The position numbers and the translations under genes were made by a program. The notes below the pieces were generated by a model, which worked only from the letters and a program-made list of their open reading frames with translations, had not been told where the DNA came from and did no database searches. A stretch of DNA of 64,000 nucleotides, taken from assembly GCA_019359675.1 (NCBI GenBank), contig JAHHGX010000079.1:1-64000 (forward strand), in the 5' to 3' direction. The stretch comes from Calothrix sp. FI2-JRJ7 (GTDB taxonomy: Bacteria > Cyanobacteriota > Cyanobacteriia > Cyanobacteriales > Nostocaceae). Each line of letters begins with the position of its first letter. Positions within the stretch are counted from its first letter, which is position 1. Shown one piece after another: positions 1-8,631 of this stretch.

Positions 1-217
1 CCAAGACTGATTGTCATAAAGCAATACTATTCAGGCGCCTAGCATTATATAACTTGTACCGCTTTGGGTATTGATGGCGCGGCGAAGCCGTGCCGAGACT
101 GATTGTGCCAGTTGCGTAAGTCCTGTTTATTTAAAGTTATCGCTCCAATCACAGTAAATGAGCGCGCCTCGATAAAATGGTGTTAAATCATACACTATGC
201 AGACCGTAAGGGCTTCT

Positions 218-731
218 CTACGAGACGCTCCGCGAACGAGCATGAGTCCGTGTTAGACCAACTAAAACACCCATTTCATCTAAGAAAACTAGGTTCTCTG
301 GGTCTATAGCTTTCACTTGTTCCCAAAATTCAAGTCTTAAATTTTGAACTCTTTCCGTGGCGCCTTGGCTACTGCGTAGCGTCTTTTTTTTTGAGTTAAA
401 TTTTGTCTTTGTAACGCGCGACACCGAAGCGCTAGTGCTGACCCACATATTATATTTTTGCCCCCAATATTCACAGTACTCAGATAAAGTTGCATCTGAA
501 TATTTTTCGACCATTTCAACTAGCTCTATTCGGTGAAAGTCCAACTCACTCTTCATTCCTCCACCTTGCTTTCGCGGCTCTACGTGACCCTCAGTTTTCT
601 TCATTTCAAGCAATTTCTGCACAAAGCTTTTACTAACATCAAATCGCTTAGGCAACCTTTCTGACTGAAGTATTACCTTGCTCATAAGCTTTGACTATTT
701 TTTCTCGAAACTCGGTTGAATAAGGCTTCAT
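218..731 (-). pseudogene. IS630-family transposase remnant (truncated, frameshifted)
   Basis: Reading from a start at 731, the protein begins MKPYSTEFREKIVKAYEQGN, a typical IS630 helix-turn-helix N-terminus. It stops shortly afterwards and resumes in another frame as KRFDVSKSFVQKLL, so there is one frameshift near 655-680. The rest matches the IS630 pattern up to LVFLDEMGV followed by GLTRTHARS, which contains the first catalytic Asp of the DDE domain. The sequence then breaks off at about 240, so the second Asp and the Glu are missing. The break point coincides with a Nostoc-type dispersed repeat (cttctctacgagacgctc). It is certainly non-functional. I saw no terminal inverted repeats. Confidence 0.85.
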
Positions 732-1214
732 TGTCTTTGTTGATGCACATTCCCCCTATTGTACCTCATTTACCTGCAATCCGCTGTAACTAGATATACT
801 TCATTACTTGTTATTTTCTATATCACTTCAAATTTACCAGGTAATAAAAGCGTAAAATGACTAATGAGTTAAGGCAAATAGGTTTATTTCGTTAGAACTT
901 AAACAAATAATAGCAGTAAATACAACAATGTGTTTTGCTACACAAAAAATTATCAGCCATTGGCTTAAGTACGTTCTTCAACAAATTTTACATTAATATT
1001 TATTGTTTTTCTTTGCAAATGCGGAAGACTGTGGTAACATATCTAACAGCGAAAAATGCTAGAGGTAAGTATATAGCCTTGATGATGACGTTTTCCTACC
1101 GCTCAAAGTAGAAAAAAATAGCAATTTTAGAGGATGTTTTCCAAACAAATTTTACATAAATGTTGTTTTGTTGTTACAAATTGCAAAAATATTGAATTAC
1201 TAAAGTGAAATCAA
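732..1214. other. Intergenic region with a glycosyltransferase relic and a duplicated leader
   Basis: No intact gene is present. Bases 1081-1133 read DDDVFLPLK when translated on the plus strand, nearly the same as DADDVFLPLK in the glycosyltransferase gene at 2396, and the similarity continues at nucleotide level; this is a fragment of a lost GT2 gene. Bases 966-1050 closely resemble 3407-3490 (shared blocks include aatgcgga and tgtggtaacatat). The leader of a glycosyltransferase gene therefore seems to have been copied together with the gene. Confidence 0.6.
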
Positions 1215-2351
1215 ATGCCAAAAGTCACTGTTCTTATGTCAGTTTATAATGGCGAACGCTATCTGCAAGAATCAATTGATAGTATTCTTACTCAAACTTT
1301 TGAAAATTTTGAACTTTTGATTATTAATGATGGCTCTACAGATAATACACGGAACATAATCTTATCTTATAATGACCCGCGCATTCGCTTAGTAGACAAT
1401 AAATGTAACCTTGGCTTAACCCCAAGCTTAAATAAAGGATTGGAATTAGCTCAAGGAGAATTTATAGCCCGTCAAGATGGGGATGATATTTCTGAACCAG
1501 AAAGATTGGCTAAACAAGTAGCTTTTTTAGAAACACACTCTGAGGTAGGATTGATAGGTTCATGGTACAAAGAGATTGATTCACAAGGACGCTTAATACA
1601 AGAATGTAGTTTACCGTGTGACAGTACGCGAATTCGTTGGGAAATTTTATTTTATTGCCCTTTTGTCCATAGCGCTGTAATGTTTCGTAAACATATTATT
1701 GCAGAGCAAATTGGGTTTTATAATGAAGACTTTTCTTATGCTCAAGATTATGATTTGTGGTGGAAAATCACCCGTCATTTAAAAGTTGCAAATCTACACG
1801 AATATTTAATAAAGCTACGGATAAATCCTTTATCTATGACAGCCACTTATGGAAATATAGTTGATGATGAGCCACTGCAAATTAAGATGAATAATATAGG
1901 ACATTTACTGGGATGGAACGAAGTCAAGACATGGGATGATACGGTCGATATTAAAGCAATAACTTCGTTATGGCTCGGTGAGTTAGAAAAACTAAAGGAA
2001 CTGAATCGAAAACAATTTAATACAATTATAGAACAAATTCTTAGAATACACCATGATTTTTGCCAGTATTACAAACTTGAGCAGGAAGAATGTAAACAAC
2101 ACCGTCAAGAAATTGTGATTCAACTTAGCAATCAGCTATTAGGATTAGCCAACTACTTCCTTGACCAGAATAAACTTACTACTTGGCGGCTTTTTATAGA
2201 AGCTTGTCATCTGAACTTTTCTATTTTGCTGACTAAAAAAGCTCTGGTATTATTTATTAAGCTGCTCACAAACTCCTGGCTAATCCAAGAGATTCGGCGC
2301 CTCAATCAAAAAAGGTTAAACTGGAACAAAAGTGAGGTTGCGATGAAATAG
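1215..2351 (+). CDS. Family 2 glycosyltransferase
   Basis: This is a 378-residue GT-A fold glycosyltransferase that probably adds one sugar to a surface polysaccharide at the cytoplasmic face of the membrane. The N-terminus VTVLMSVYNGERYL is the usual GT2 opening. NDGSTDNT (residues 38-45) is the nucleotide-binding loop, DGDD (88-91) is the metal-binding DXD-type motif, and QDYDLWWKI near residue 177 fits the acceptor/catalytic loop. The C-terminal 150 residues are charged and helical with no recognised domain. It is followed after 44 bases by a second GT2 gene. Donor and acceptor cannot be read from sequence. Confidence 0.9.
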   Translation: MPKVTVLMSVYNGERYLQESIDSILTQTFENFELLIINDGSTDNTRNIILSYNDPRIRLVDNKCNLGLTPSLNKGLELAQGEFIARQDGDDISEPERLAKQVAFLETHSEVGLIGSWYKEIDSQGRLIQECSLPCDSTRIRWEILFYCPFVHSAVMFRKHIIAEQIGFYNEDFSYAQDYDLWWKITRHLKVANLHEYLIKLRINPLSMTATYGNIVDDEPLQIKMNNIGHLLGWNEVKTWDDTVDIKAITSLWLGELEKLKELNRKQFNTIIEQILRIHHDFCQYYKLEQEECKQHRQEIVIQLSNQLLGLANYFLDQNKLTTWRLFIEACHLNFSILLTKKALVLFIKLLTNSWLIQEIRRLNQKRLNWNKSEVAMK

Positions 2352-2395
2352 TCAGAATTGACAAATATTAAATTTAATTAATAAACTAATTTTAC

Positions 2396-3310
2396 ATGAA
2401 TGCAATGAACAACAATTTACTAGTCTCTATTATTATGATTTTTTTGAATGCGGATAAATTTATTCAAGAAGCAATAGAGAGTGTAATTTCTCAAACTTAT
2501 GAAAATTGGGAGCTTTTATTAATAGATGACGGTTCCACTGATAATAGTACTATCATTTCTCAAAAATATGTTGCCAAATATCCTGAGAAAATTCGTTATT
2601 TAGAACATGAGAGCCATCAAAATAAAGGTAAAAGTACTTCACGCAATCTGGGTATAAGTCATGCAAGAGGTGAGTACATAACCTTTTTGGATGCTGATGA
2701 CGTTTTCCTACCACTTAAATTAGAAAAGCAGTTAGCAATTTTAGGGGAGTATCCAGAGGCTACTATGGTTTATGGCAATACCTTGTATTGGCATAGCTGG
2801 AAAGATAATTCTCAAGACAATCAACAGGATTATATTCCAGAACTAGGTATTCAGCCTAATACATTAGTTCAACCTCCATCATTACTAAGACTTTTACTCG
2901 GACATGGAGGAGCTGTTCCTTGTATCTGTAGTTTTCTAGTGGAACGTAAGTTAGTAGAAAAAATTGGTGGATTTGAAGAAAGCATACAGCACCTCTACGA
3001 AGATCAAGTATTTTTAGCCAAAATCTTTGTTACAGTACCTGTATTTGTTGAGGGTGGATGTTGGGAGAAATATCGTCAACGTAATGATTCTAGCTGGCAT
3101 CTATCAATAGATACAGGGGAAGATCATAAAGCACGCTTTATTTTCCTTAACTGGTTAGAGAAGTATTTGACTAAGCAGGGAGTCAAAGATACAGAAGTTT
3201 GGCAATATCTTCAAAAAGAGTTATGGACTTACCGCTATCCAATCTTGTCAAAACTAACAAAGCGCGCTCAATCTTTTGTCAAACAGATGAAAGCTTTTAT
3301 TAGTGTTTAA
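2396..3310 (+). CDS. Family 2 glycosyltransferase
   Basis: A 304-residue GT2 enzyme with the motifs DDGSTDNS (44-51) and LDADD (98-102). It is closely related to the N-terminal half of the fusion protein at 6964: both share a long YPEKIRYLEHE/NPEKVRYVEHE stretch, RNLGI, and a cysteine-tryptophan block (GGCWEKYRQ against SGCWDRYRQ). The two therefore arose by duplication inside this locus. A start four codons downstream (second Met) is equally possible. The likely role is sugar transfer during polysaccharide assembly; the substrate is unknown. Confidence 0.9.
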   Translation: MNAMNNNLLVSIIMIFLNADKFIQEAIESVISQTYENWELLLIDDGSTDNSTIISQKYVAKYPEKIRYLEHESHQNKGKSTSRNLGISHARGEYITFLDADDVFLPLKLEKQLAILGEYPEATMVYGNTLYWHSWKDNSQDNQQDYIPELGIQPNTLVQPPSLLRLLLGHGGAVPCICSFLVERKLVEKIGGFEESIQHLYEDQVFLAKIFVTVPVFVEGGCWEKYRQRNDSSWHLSIDTGEDHKARFIFLNWLEKYLTKQGVKDTEVWQYLQKELWTYRYPILSKLTKRAQSFVKQMKAFISV

Positions 3311-4000
3311 GTACTATAAATGTTATTCACGCCTTATTTTACGTGTATCCGAAGCAACGTTACGGCTTCGGGCTTTAAATTCTTTACACAACTCAACCAT
3401 CGTGTCTAAGTACATTCTTCAAAGAAATTTTACAGAAATATTATTTTTTTGTTATAAATGCGGAATTTTGTGGTAACATATATCACAGCAGCTTCCAGCC
3501 TTCATCAAAATATATCCAAAAATTTATCACGGATATAAGGTTGATATTGCTTTTTTCAATGAAACCAGGTCATCTCCGTAATCTCGAAATAATGTAGTTA
3601 ATCATATTGGAGGTAAAGGTATTATGACTGCGATTTTTACTGGCTTTGCCATTAGTCCAACAAATTCGCGATTTTGGACATCGCTTTTTATATGAAGCGG
3701 TAATTATATTTAAAAAATTGTAGTTGAGTATTGCTAAGTTTAAAGGGTACTCATAAATATAATGCATAGCGTAGTTCGGGAACGGACTGTTAGATTATGT
3801 AATCTAAATCGCATATCGAGTAAATTGATTTTCATAATTATTAGTTAGCTAGCGCACAAGCAGAACTTGCTGATGTTAGCAAACGTTCTTGAAAAGTTTT
3901 GCGCAGTGTGAATATTATTAATTCAGTGGTTTACGTGAATAACGCTTAGATAAATTAAAACGAAATAACTAATTATTAAAGTAGGTAAACTTCAAATCAG
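3311..4000. other. Intergenic region with a repeated leader, no gene seen
   Basis: Bases 3407-3490 are a second copy of the leader found at 966-1050. It is no longer followed by a glycosyltransferase gene, which suggests that a gene copy was lost here. The remaining sequence is AT-rich and stop-rich in all frames. The 65-codon frame on the minus strand (3570-3767) has no family features and I do not call it. Confidence 0.5.
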
Positions 4001-4345
4001 TATTGAGGTAATTTATGGACTTGTAGAGAATTATTTTGCTTTTTGGCTTGGCGCGATATGAAACCTATATTTATGATATGTGGCGCCGTTTTTAGTGCAG
4101 TTTGATTTGTATATTTCTCCAGTCGGCTTTAGTAGTACTATATTAGACAAGAGTGGCGCCTGTTGTATTGAGTTAACCCAATGGTAGGGATAATTGATGG
4201 TTTTCGTTGACCAATTTTAGGTGGAAGCTCGCAAATATATTTACCTGGGTTTGCATTGTCTATAACTTTAGTAATTGTACTTCTTTTAAGTGGTATTTAA
4301 TATTTCCACAAGATGGAACACAAAGAAAGCTGAAGTTATTTAAAT
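4001..4345 (+). pseudogene. Remnant of a polysaccharide ABC transporter permease (Wzm-like)
   Basis: Reading AGA at 4025 in frame gives RELFCFLAWRDMK, the hallmark N-terminal motif of Wzm/TagG-type ABC-2 permeases. Further on, QEWRLLY, NPMVGIIDGFR and a hydrophobic LPGFALSITLVIVLLLSGI segment match the C-terminal end of the same family. In between, about 150 residues are missing. TGA or TAA codons interrupt the C-terminal part at places where the family has Trp or other sense residues (for example after IIDGFR). The gene therefore suffered a large internal deletion and several nonsense changes. It lies directly upstream of the intact ATPase gene, its expected operon partner. Confidence 0.8.
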
Positions 4346-4376
4346 GTGGTAGTCAGGTAAAAAAGGAGTAATGTAA

Positions 4377-5660
4377 ATGTCAGATACTGTGATTCGAGTT
4401 GAAAATTTAAGTAAGAAATACATTCTTGGGCATCAGCAACAAGAAAATGGTAGTTACAAAGCTTTAAGAGATGTAATTACCGATGGGGTAAAGTCGTTTG
4501 GGAAAAGACTGCTGAAGCCAAATGGAAAACAAAACTTCAATCCAGCAAGTGAAGAGTTCTGGGCACTGAAAAATATTTATTTTGAAATTAAGCAAGGCGA
4601 CAGAGTTGGTATTATTGGGCGAAATGGCGCGGGTAAGTCTACGCTACTGAAGATTTTAAGTCGAATTACTGAGCCGACTGAAGGGCAAATTAAGATTAAG
4701 GGACGAGTTGCTAGTTTATTAGAAGTTGGTACGGGGTTTCATCCGGAGTTGACGGGACGGGAAAATATTTTCCTTAATGGTGCGATTTTGGGGATGAGTA
4801 GAGCGGAAATTCAACGTAAATTTGATGAAATTGTTGATTTTGCAGAGGTGGAAAAGTTTTTAGATACACCCGTAAAGCGATATTCGTCGGGGATGTATGT
4901 CAGATTGGCGTTCGCAGTGGCAGCACATTTGGAACCAGAGATTTTGATTGTGGATGAGGTTTTAGCAGTAGGTGATGCTCAATTTCAGAAGAAATGTTTG
5001 GGCAAGATGCAGGATGTTGCTTCTGATGGAAGGACTATCATTTTTGTCAGTCACCAAGTAGCAGCTATTAGTAATTTATGTTCGTCTTGCATGATATTGC
5101 AGAGCGGTAATTTAGTTTTTTATGGAAGAACAGAACATGCAATCGAACAATACTTAAAACCAGCAGCAAAAAGTCAAAAGGATGAGATGAGTAACCTACA
5201 GGATTTTCGCCCCTCTTGGGCTAAACCTTTTATCACTTCTGCACGGATTATAGACTCAAGGGATCGAGAACAAACTTGTATTCCACTTTTGTCAGACATC
5301 ACCTTTGAAATGACATTTGCTACACAAGATGCAAGTAAGTTAAAAACTCCTGTCATGGGTGTTGTTATTAATCATGCAATTTTCGGAACTATCGGGGGTG
5401 TAAATACCCGCATGACAGGATTTGAAACTTATGGAAATGGTTATGCTTCAGCTACTATGAAATGTACCTTAAAACAACTTCCACTTCTGCAGGGAAATTA
5501 TACAGTAGACATTTGGCTAGGAGATGGTCCGGTTGATGTTGATACTTTGACTGGATATATTAGCTTTCGCGTAGAAGAGACTGATTTATACGGAACTGGC
5601 CGCACTCCATTTGCCAATATGGGAGTTATCTTCTTGGAACCCGAATGGCAGATAATTTAA
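4377..5660 (+). CDS. Polysaccharide export ABC transporter ATP-binding protein (Wzt-like)
   Basis: This 427-residue protein energises export of a finished glycan across the inner membrane together with a Wzm-type permease. It has Walker A GRNGAGKS (about residue 80), the signature VKRYSSGMYVRLAFA, Walker B ILIVDEVLAVGDA and the switch His in IFVSHQ. From about residue 270 there is an extra C-terminal domain of the Wzt carbohydrate-binding beta-sandwich type, which normally reads the end of the O-antigen-like chain. A good ribosome-binding site (aaaaaggag) precedes the start. Its permease gene immediately upstream is destroyed, so the ATPase must either pair with a permease encoded elsewhere or be on its way to decay. 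Confidence 0.93.
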   Translation: MSDTVIRVENLSKKYILGHQQQENGSYKALRDVITDGVKSFGKRLLKPNGKQNFNPASEEFWALKNIYFEIKQGDRVGIIGRNGAGKSTLLKILSRITEPTEGQIKIKGRVASLLEVGTGFHPELTGRENIFLNGAILGMSRAEIQRKFDEIVDFAEVEKFLDTPVKRYSSGMYVRLAFAVAAHLEPEILIVDEVLAVGDAQFQKKCLGKMQDVASDGRTIIFVSHQVAAISNLCSSCMILQSGNLVFYGRTEHAIEQYLKPAAKSQKDEMSNLQDFRPSWAKPFITSARIIDSRDREQTCIPLLSDITFEMTFATQDASKLKTPVMGVVINHAIFGTIGGVNTRMTGFETYGNGYASATMKCTLKQLPLLQGNYTVDIWLGDGPVDVDTLTGYISFRVEETDLYGTGRTPFANMGVIFLEPEWQII

Positions 5661-6529
5661 TAAATTTAACTTCATCTCACTTATCTTTAGAGGATAAAAA
5701 AGAAAAAATGCAATCGGAATATACAGAGGATTTTTACAATTATCATCAAGAAGAAGCACGGCAGTCTGCTAAAGAAATTGTTCCATTAGTTTTAGGAATG
5801 ATTCCGTGCAAGAACGTGGTAGATGTTGGATGTGGTAAGGGAACTTGGTTAAAAGTATTTCAAGAATATGGGGTTGAAGAAATATTAGGAGTTGATGGTG
5901 ATTATGTAACTCCAGATACATTAATAATTCCAAAAGAAAAATTTATTCCCTTTAATTTACAAACACCTTTACAACTCAATCAGCAATTTGATTTAGTTGT
6001 ATCTTTAGAGGTTGCTGAACATTTACCTATTGAATGTGCTGAAATATTTATTGATACGCTAACTTCTTTAGGCAAAGTTATTCTTTTTTCGGCAGCTATT
6101 CCTTATCAAGGTGGTATCAATCATATTAATGAGCAGTGGCCAGACTACTGGGAAAAGCTTTTTGAAAATAAAGATTATCTCGTGATTGATTACATTCGTA
6201 AAAAAATCTGGGACAATGATAATATAGCTTATTATTACAAGCAAAATATATTAATATTTGCCCAGCGAAACTATTTAGAAAATTATCCAACTCTTGCCCA
6301 AAAAACAGCGGATGCATGGAAAAGTGAAGGAGCTTCTTGTATTTCAGTTGTACATCCAGGTTTATATATTGATACACAAAAGGAATTGTTGAGTATAAAG
6401 AGAGAATTAGCAAGATGGACTAAACCAGAAGAAATGTCGCTGAGGAAGACACTTGAGTTGTTGCCAAAAGTAATAATTCAAACTTTGAAAAGACGAATAA
6501 ACTTACTTTCAAAAAGCTGCATTCGTTAA
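5645..6529 (+). CDS. SAM-dependent class I methyltransferase
   Basis: A 294-residue protein with SAM motif I VVDVGCGKGTW near residues 58-68, an acidic residue ending the next strand (GVDGDYV) and a post-motif FDLVVSLEVAEHL, all typical of Methyltransf_11/23-like enzymes. It overlaps the end of the ATPase gene by 16 bases, so the two are translationally coupled. In such loci methyltransferases often cap the glycan or decorate sugars; that role is inferred from context. The C-terminus (about residue 230 onward) is basic and unassigned. Confidence 0.85.
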   Translation: MADNLINLTSSHLSLEDKKEKMQSEYTEDFYNYHQEEARQSAKEIVPLVLGMIPCKNVVDVGCGKGTWLKVFQEYGVEEILGVDGDYVTPDTLIIPKEKFIPFNLQTPLQLNQQFDLVVSLEVAEHLPIECAEIFIDTLTSLGKVILFSAAIPYQGGINHINEQWPDYWEKLFENKDYLVIDYIRKKIWDNDNIAYYYKQNILIFAQRNYLENYPTLAQKTADAWKSEGASCISVVHPGLYIDTQKELLSIKRELARWTKPEEMSLRKTLELLPKVIIQTLKRRINLLSKSCIR

Positions 6530-6554
6530 TATTTGAAAGACAGAGGTATAAGTA

Positions 6555-6963
6555 AATGCCTAAAGTCACAGTTTTAATGGCTGTTTGCACGATTTTAACC
6601 TGATTCTAATGAATATAAAACATTTGAAACAAATAGCAAACAAGATATTGCCATTTCCTATCCATAATTGGTTGGAAAATCAATTGCGAGGAAATGAATA
6701 TTGCCCACCTGTTGGAGCAGTACACTTTGGCAACCTACGACGATTAAAGCCTGTTAGCCGTCAGTTTGGCTATGACCGAGGCCTTCCGTTGACCGCTACT
6801 ATATCGAAAATTTTCTGGCTTGTCACGCGACTGATGTGCAGGGACGAGTGCTGGAAGTTGGAGATGCAACTTATACACGTCGATTTGGCGCCGAGCGCGT
6901 TACTCAAAGCGACATACTCCATGTAAAAAAAGGTAATCCAAAAGCGACGATGGACTTTTTGTC
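6555..6963 (+). pseudogene. Composite relic: GT2 start joined to a frameshifted methyltransferase
   Basis: At 6555 the reading MPKVTVLMAV repeats the N-terminus of the glycosyltransferase at 1215 and then breaks after ten codons. From 6609 a new frame MNIKHLKQIANK runs into YCPPVGAVHFGNLRRLKPV and FGYDRGLP, a close copy of the methyltransferase domain of the next gene. Around 6790 one base is lost; in the shifted frame the match continues as RYYIENFLA, GRVLEVGD and RVTQSDILHV until about 6950, where the next gene begins. The piece is therefore a duplicated methyltransferase gene with a frameshift and missing 3' half, behind a truncated GT2 start. Confidence 0.8.
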
Positions 6964-8631
6964 ATGAATAGTAAACCGTTAGTTTCTTGCATCATCATCT
7001 TTTTTAACGCAAAGAAAAAGAATTTCTTTGAAGAAGCCATAGAAAGCATTTTCGCTCAAACCTACGATAACTGGGAACTTTTGTTAGCAGACGACGGGTC
7101 AACTGACGAAAGTACAGCTATTGCTTTAAAATATGCAAGGGCAAACCCAGAGAAAGTGCGCTATGTGGAACATGAAAACCATCAAAATCGAGGTATGAGT
7201 GCCACACGCAATTTGGGTATTCGCCATGCTAAAGGGGAATATATTGCCTTACTAGACGCAGATGATATTTGGTTGCCACAAAAATTAGAAAAGCAGGTAG
7301 CAATTTTGGAAGCGCAGCCAGAAGTTGCTATGGTCTACGGTTCTGCTCAAATGTGGTACAGTTGGACGGGTAATCCTGAAGATACTGAACGTGACTTTCA
7401 ACGAATTTTAGGAGTACAGCCCGATACGATTGTCAAGCCACCAACAATGGTCAAGCTCTTTTTACAACGAAAAGCAAACACTCCTGGCACTTGTTCTGTT
7501 CTGATGCGACGTGAACTGGTTCAAGATATCGGCGGATTTGAAGAATCTTTTCGAGGTATGTTTGAGGATCAAGCATTTTTCTACAAAGCTTGCCTCCATA
7601 AAACCGTTTTTGTGGAAAGTGGATGTTGGGATCGGTATCGGCAGCACTTAGACAGCTCTTGTTATATTGCACAAGCAGAGGGGAAGTACAATCCATTCAA
7701 GCCAAATTCATCCAACTTAATTTTATTGAATTGGTTAGAGAAATATTTTTGCGAGCAAAGAATTAAAGATAAAGATGTTTGGCAAGCATTTGACGAAGCA
7801 ATGTGGCCTTATCGTTATCCAAAGTTGTACTACCTCTCAAAAAAGATTGAGTTTCAATATTGGAAAGGATATATGAAAAAACTAATTAAGTTAGTCATAA
7901 ACCACACATTACCTGCCCCTATACGTGGTCGGCTATTGGCTCAATTGCTAGGTCCTAAATATTGTCCAGCAGTGGGAGAAGTTTCGCTGGGAAATTTACG
8001 ACGGGTAATACCAGTTAGTCGAGAATTTGGCTATGACAGAGGTTTGCCCATTGACCGTTATTACGTGGAAAATTTTTTAGCTAGTCAATCTGCTGATATT
8101 CAAGGGCGTGTATTGGAAATTGGAGATAACTTTTATACTCAAAAGTTTGGGGGTGAGCGCGTTACAAAAAGCGATGTGCTTCATGTTAACGAAGGTAATC
8201 CGGACGCAACTATCGTTGGAGATTTAAGTAATGCTGAACATGTTCCATCAGATAGTTTTGACTGCCTTGTCCTAACACAAACGCTCCACCTAATTTACGA
8301 TATGAAAGAAGCGGTAAAAACGATCTTCCGTATACTGAAGCCAGGTGGGGTAGCTCTGATTACCGTTCCGGGTATTAGCCAGATAGCTATCGACGAATGG
8401 AAAGATTATTGGTGTTGGAGCTTGACCACTTTATCTGCACGGCGCCTATTTGAAGAAATTTTCCCAAAAGAAAACGTGCAGGTTGAAGCTTATGGGAATG
8501 TTCTAGCAGCAACAGCTTTTTTACAGGGACTAGCGACTGAAGAATTAAAAAAGCAAGAGTTAGATTATCGTGACCCCTATTATCAAGTTTTGCTGACAGT
8601 CAGGGTAGTAAAAGCAGAGGTTGAACAATGA
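6964..8631 (+). CDS. Bifunctional GT2 glycosyltransferase-methyltransferase fusion
   Basis: Residues 1 to about 295 are a GT2 domain (DDGSTDES at 43-50, LDADD at 97-101) closely similar to the protein at 2396. Residues 304-555 form a SAM-dependent methyltransferase with FGYDRGLPIDRYYVENFLA and the motif I variant GRVLEIGD, followed by DSFDCLVLTQTLHLIYD and LKPGGVALITVPG. The methyltransferase half begins with an internal Met at 7873, and the relic just upstream begins with its own Met at the matching place, which suggests that the fusion joined two formerly separate genes. Expected activities are sugar transfer and glycan O-methylation by one polypeptide. The stop overlaps the next start (ATGA). 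Confidence 0.88.
   Translation: MNSKPLVSCIIIFFNAKKKNFFEEAIESIFAQTYDNWELLLADDGSTDESTAIALKYARANPEKVRYVEHENHQNRGMSATRNLGIRHAKGEYIALLDADDIWLPQKLEKQVAILEAQPEVAMVYGSAQMWYSWTGNPEDTERDFQRILGVQPDTIVKPPTMVKLFLQRKANTPGTCSVLMRRELVQDIGGFEESFRGMFEDQAFFYKACLHKTVFVESGCWDRYRQHLDSSCYIAQAEGKYNPFKPNSSNLILLNWLEKYFCEQRIKDKDVWQAFDEAMWPYRYPKLYYLSKKIEFQYWKGYMKKLIKLVINHTLPAPIRGRLLAQLLGPKYCPAVGEVSLGNLRRVIPVSREFGYDRGLPIDRYYVENFLASQSADIQGRVLEIGDNFYTQKFGGERVTKSDVLHVNEGNPDATIVGDLSNAEHVPSDSFDCLVLTQTLHLIYDMKEAVKTIFRILKPGGVALITVPGISQIAIDEWKDYWCWSLTTLSARRLFEEIFPKENVQVEAYGNVLAATAFLQGLATEELKKQELDYRDPYYQVLLTVRVVKAEVEQ

Noticed and set aside
3570-3767. Open frame of 65 codons on the minus strand
   Set aside because: No recognised motif, AT-rich region between decayed genes.
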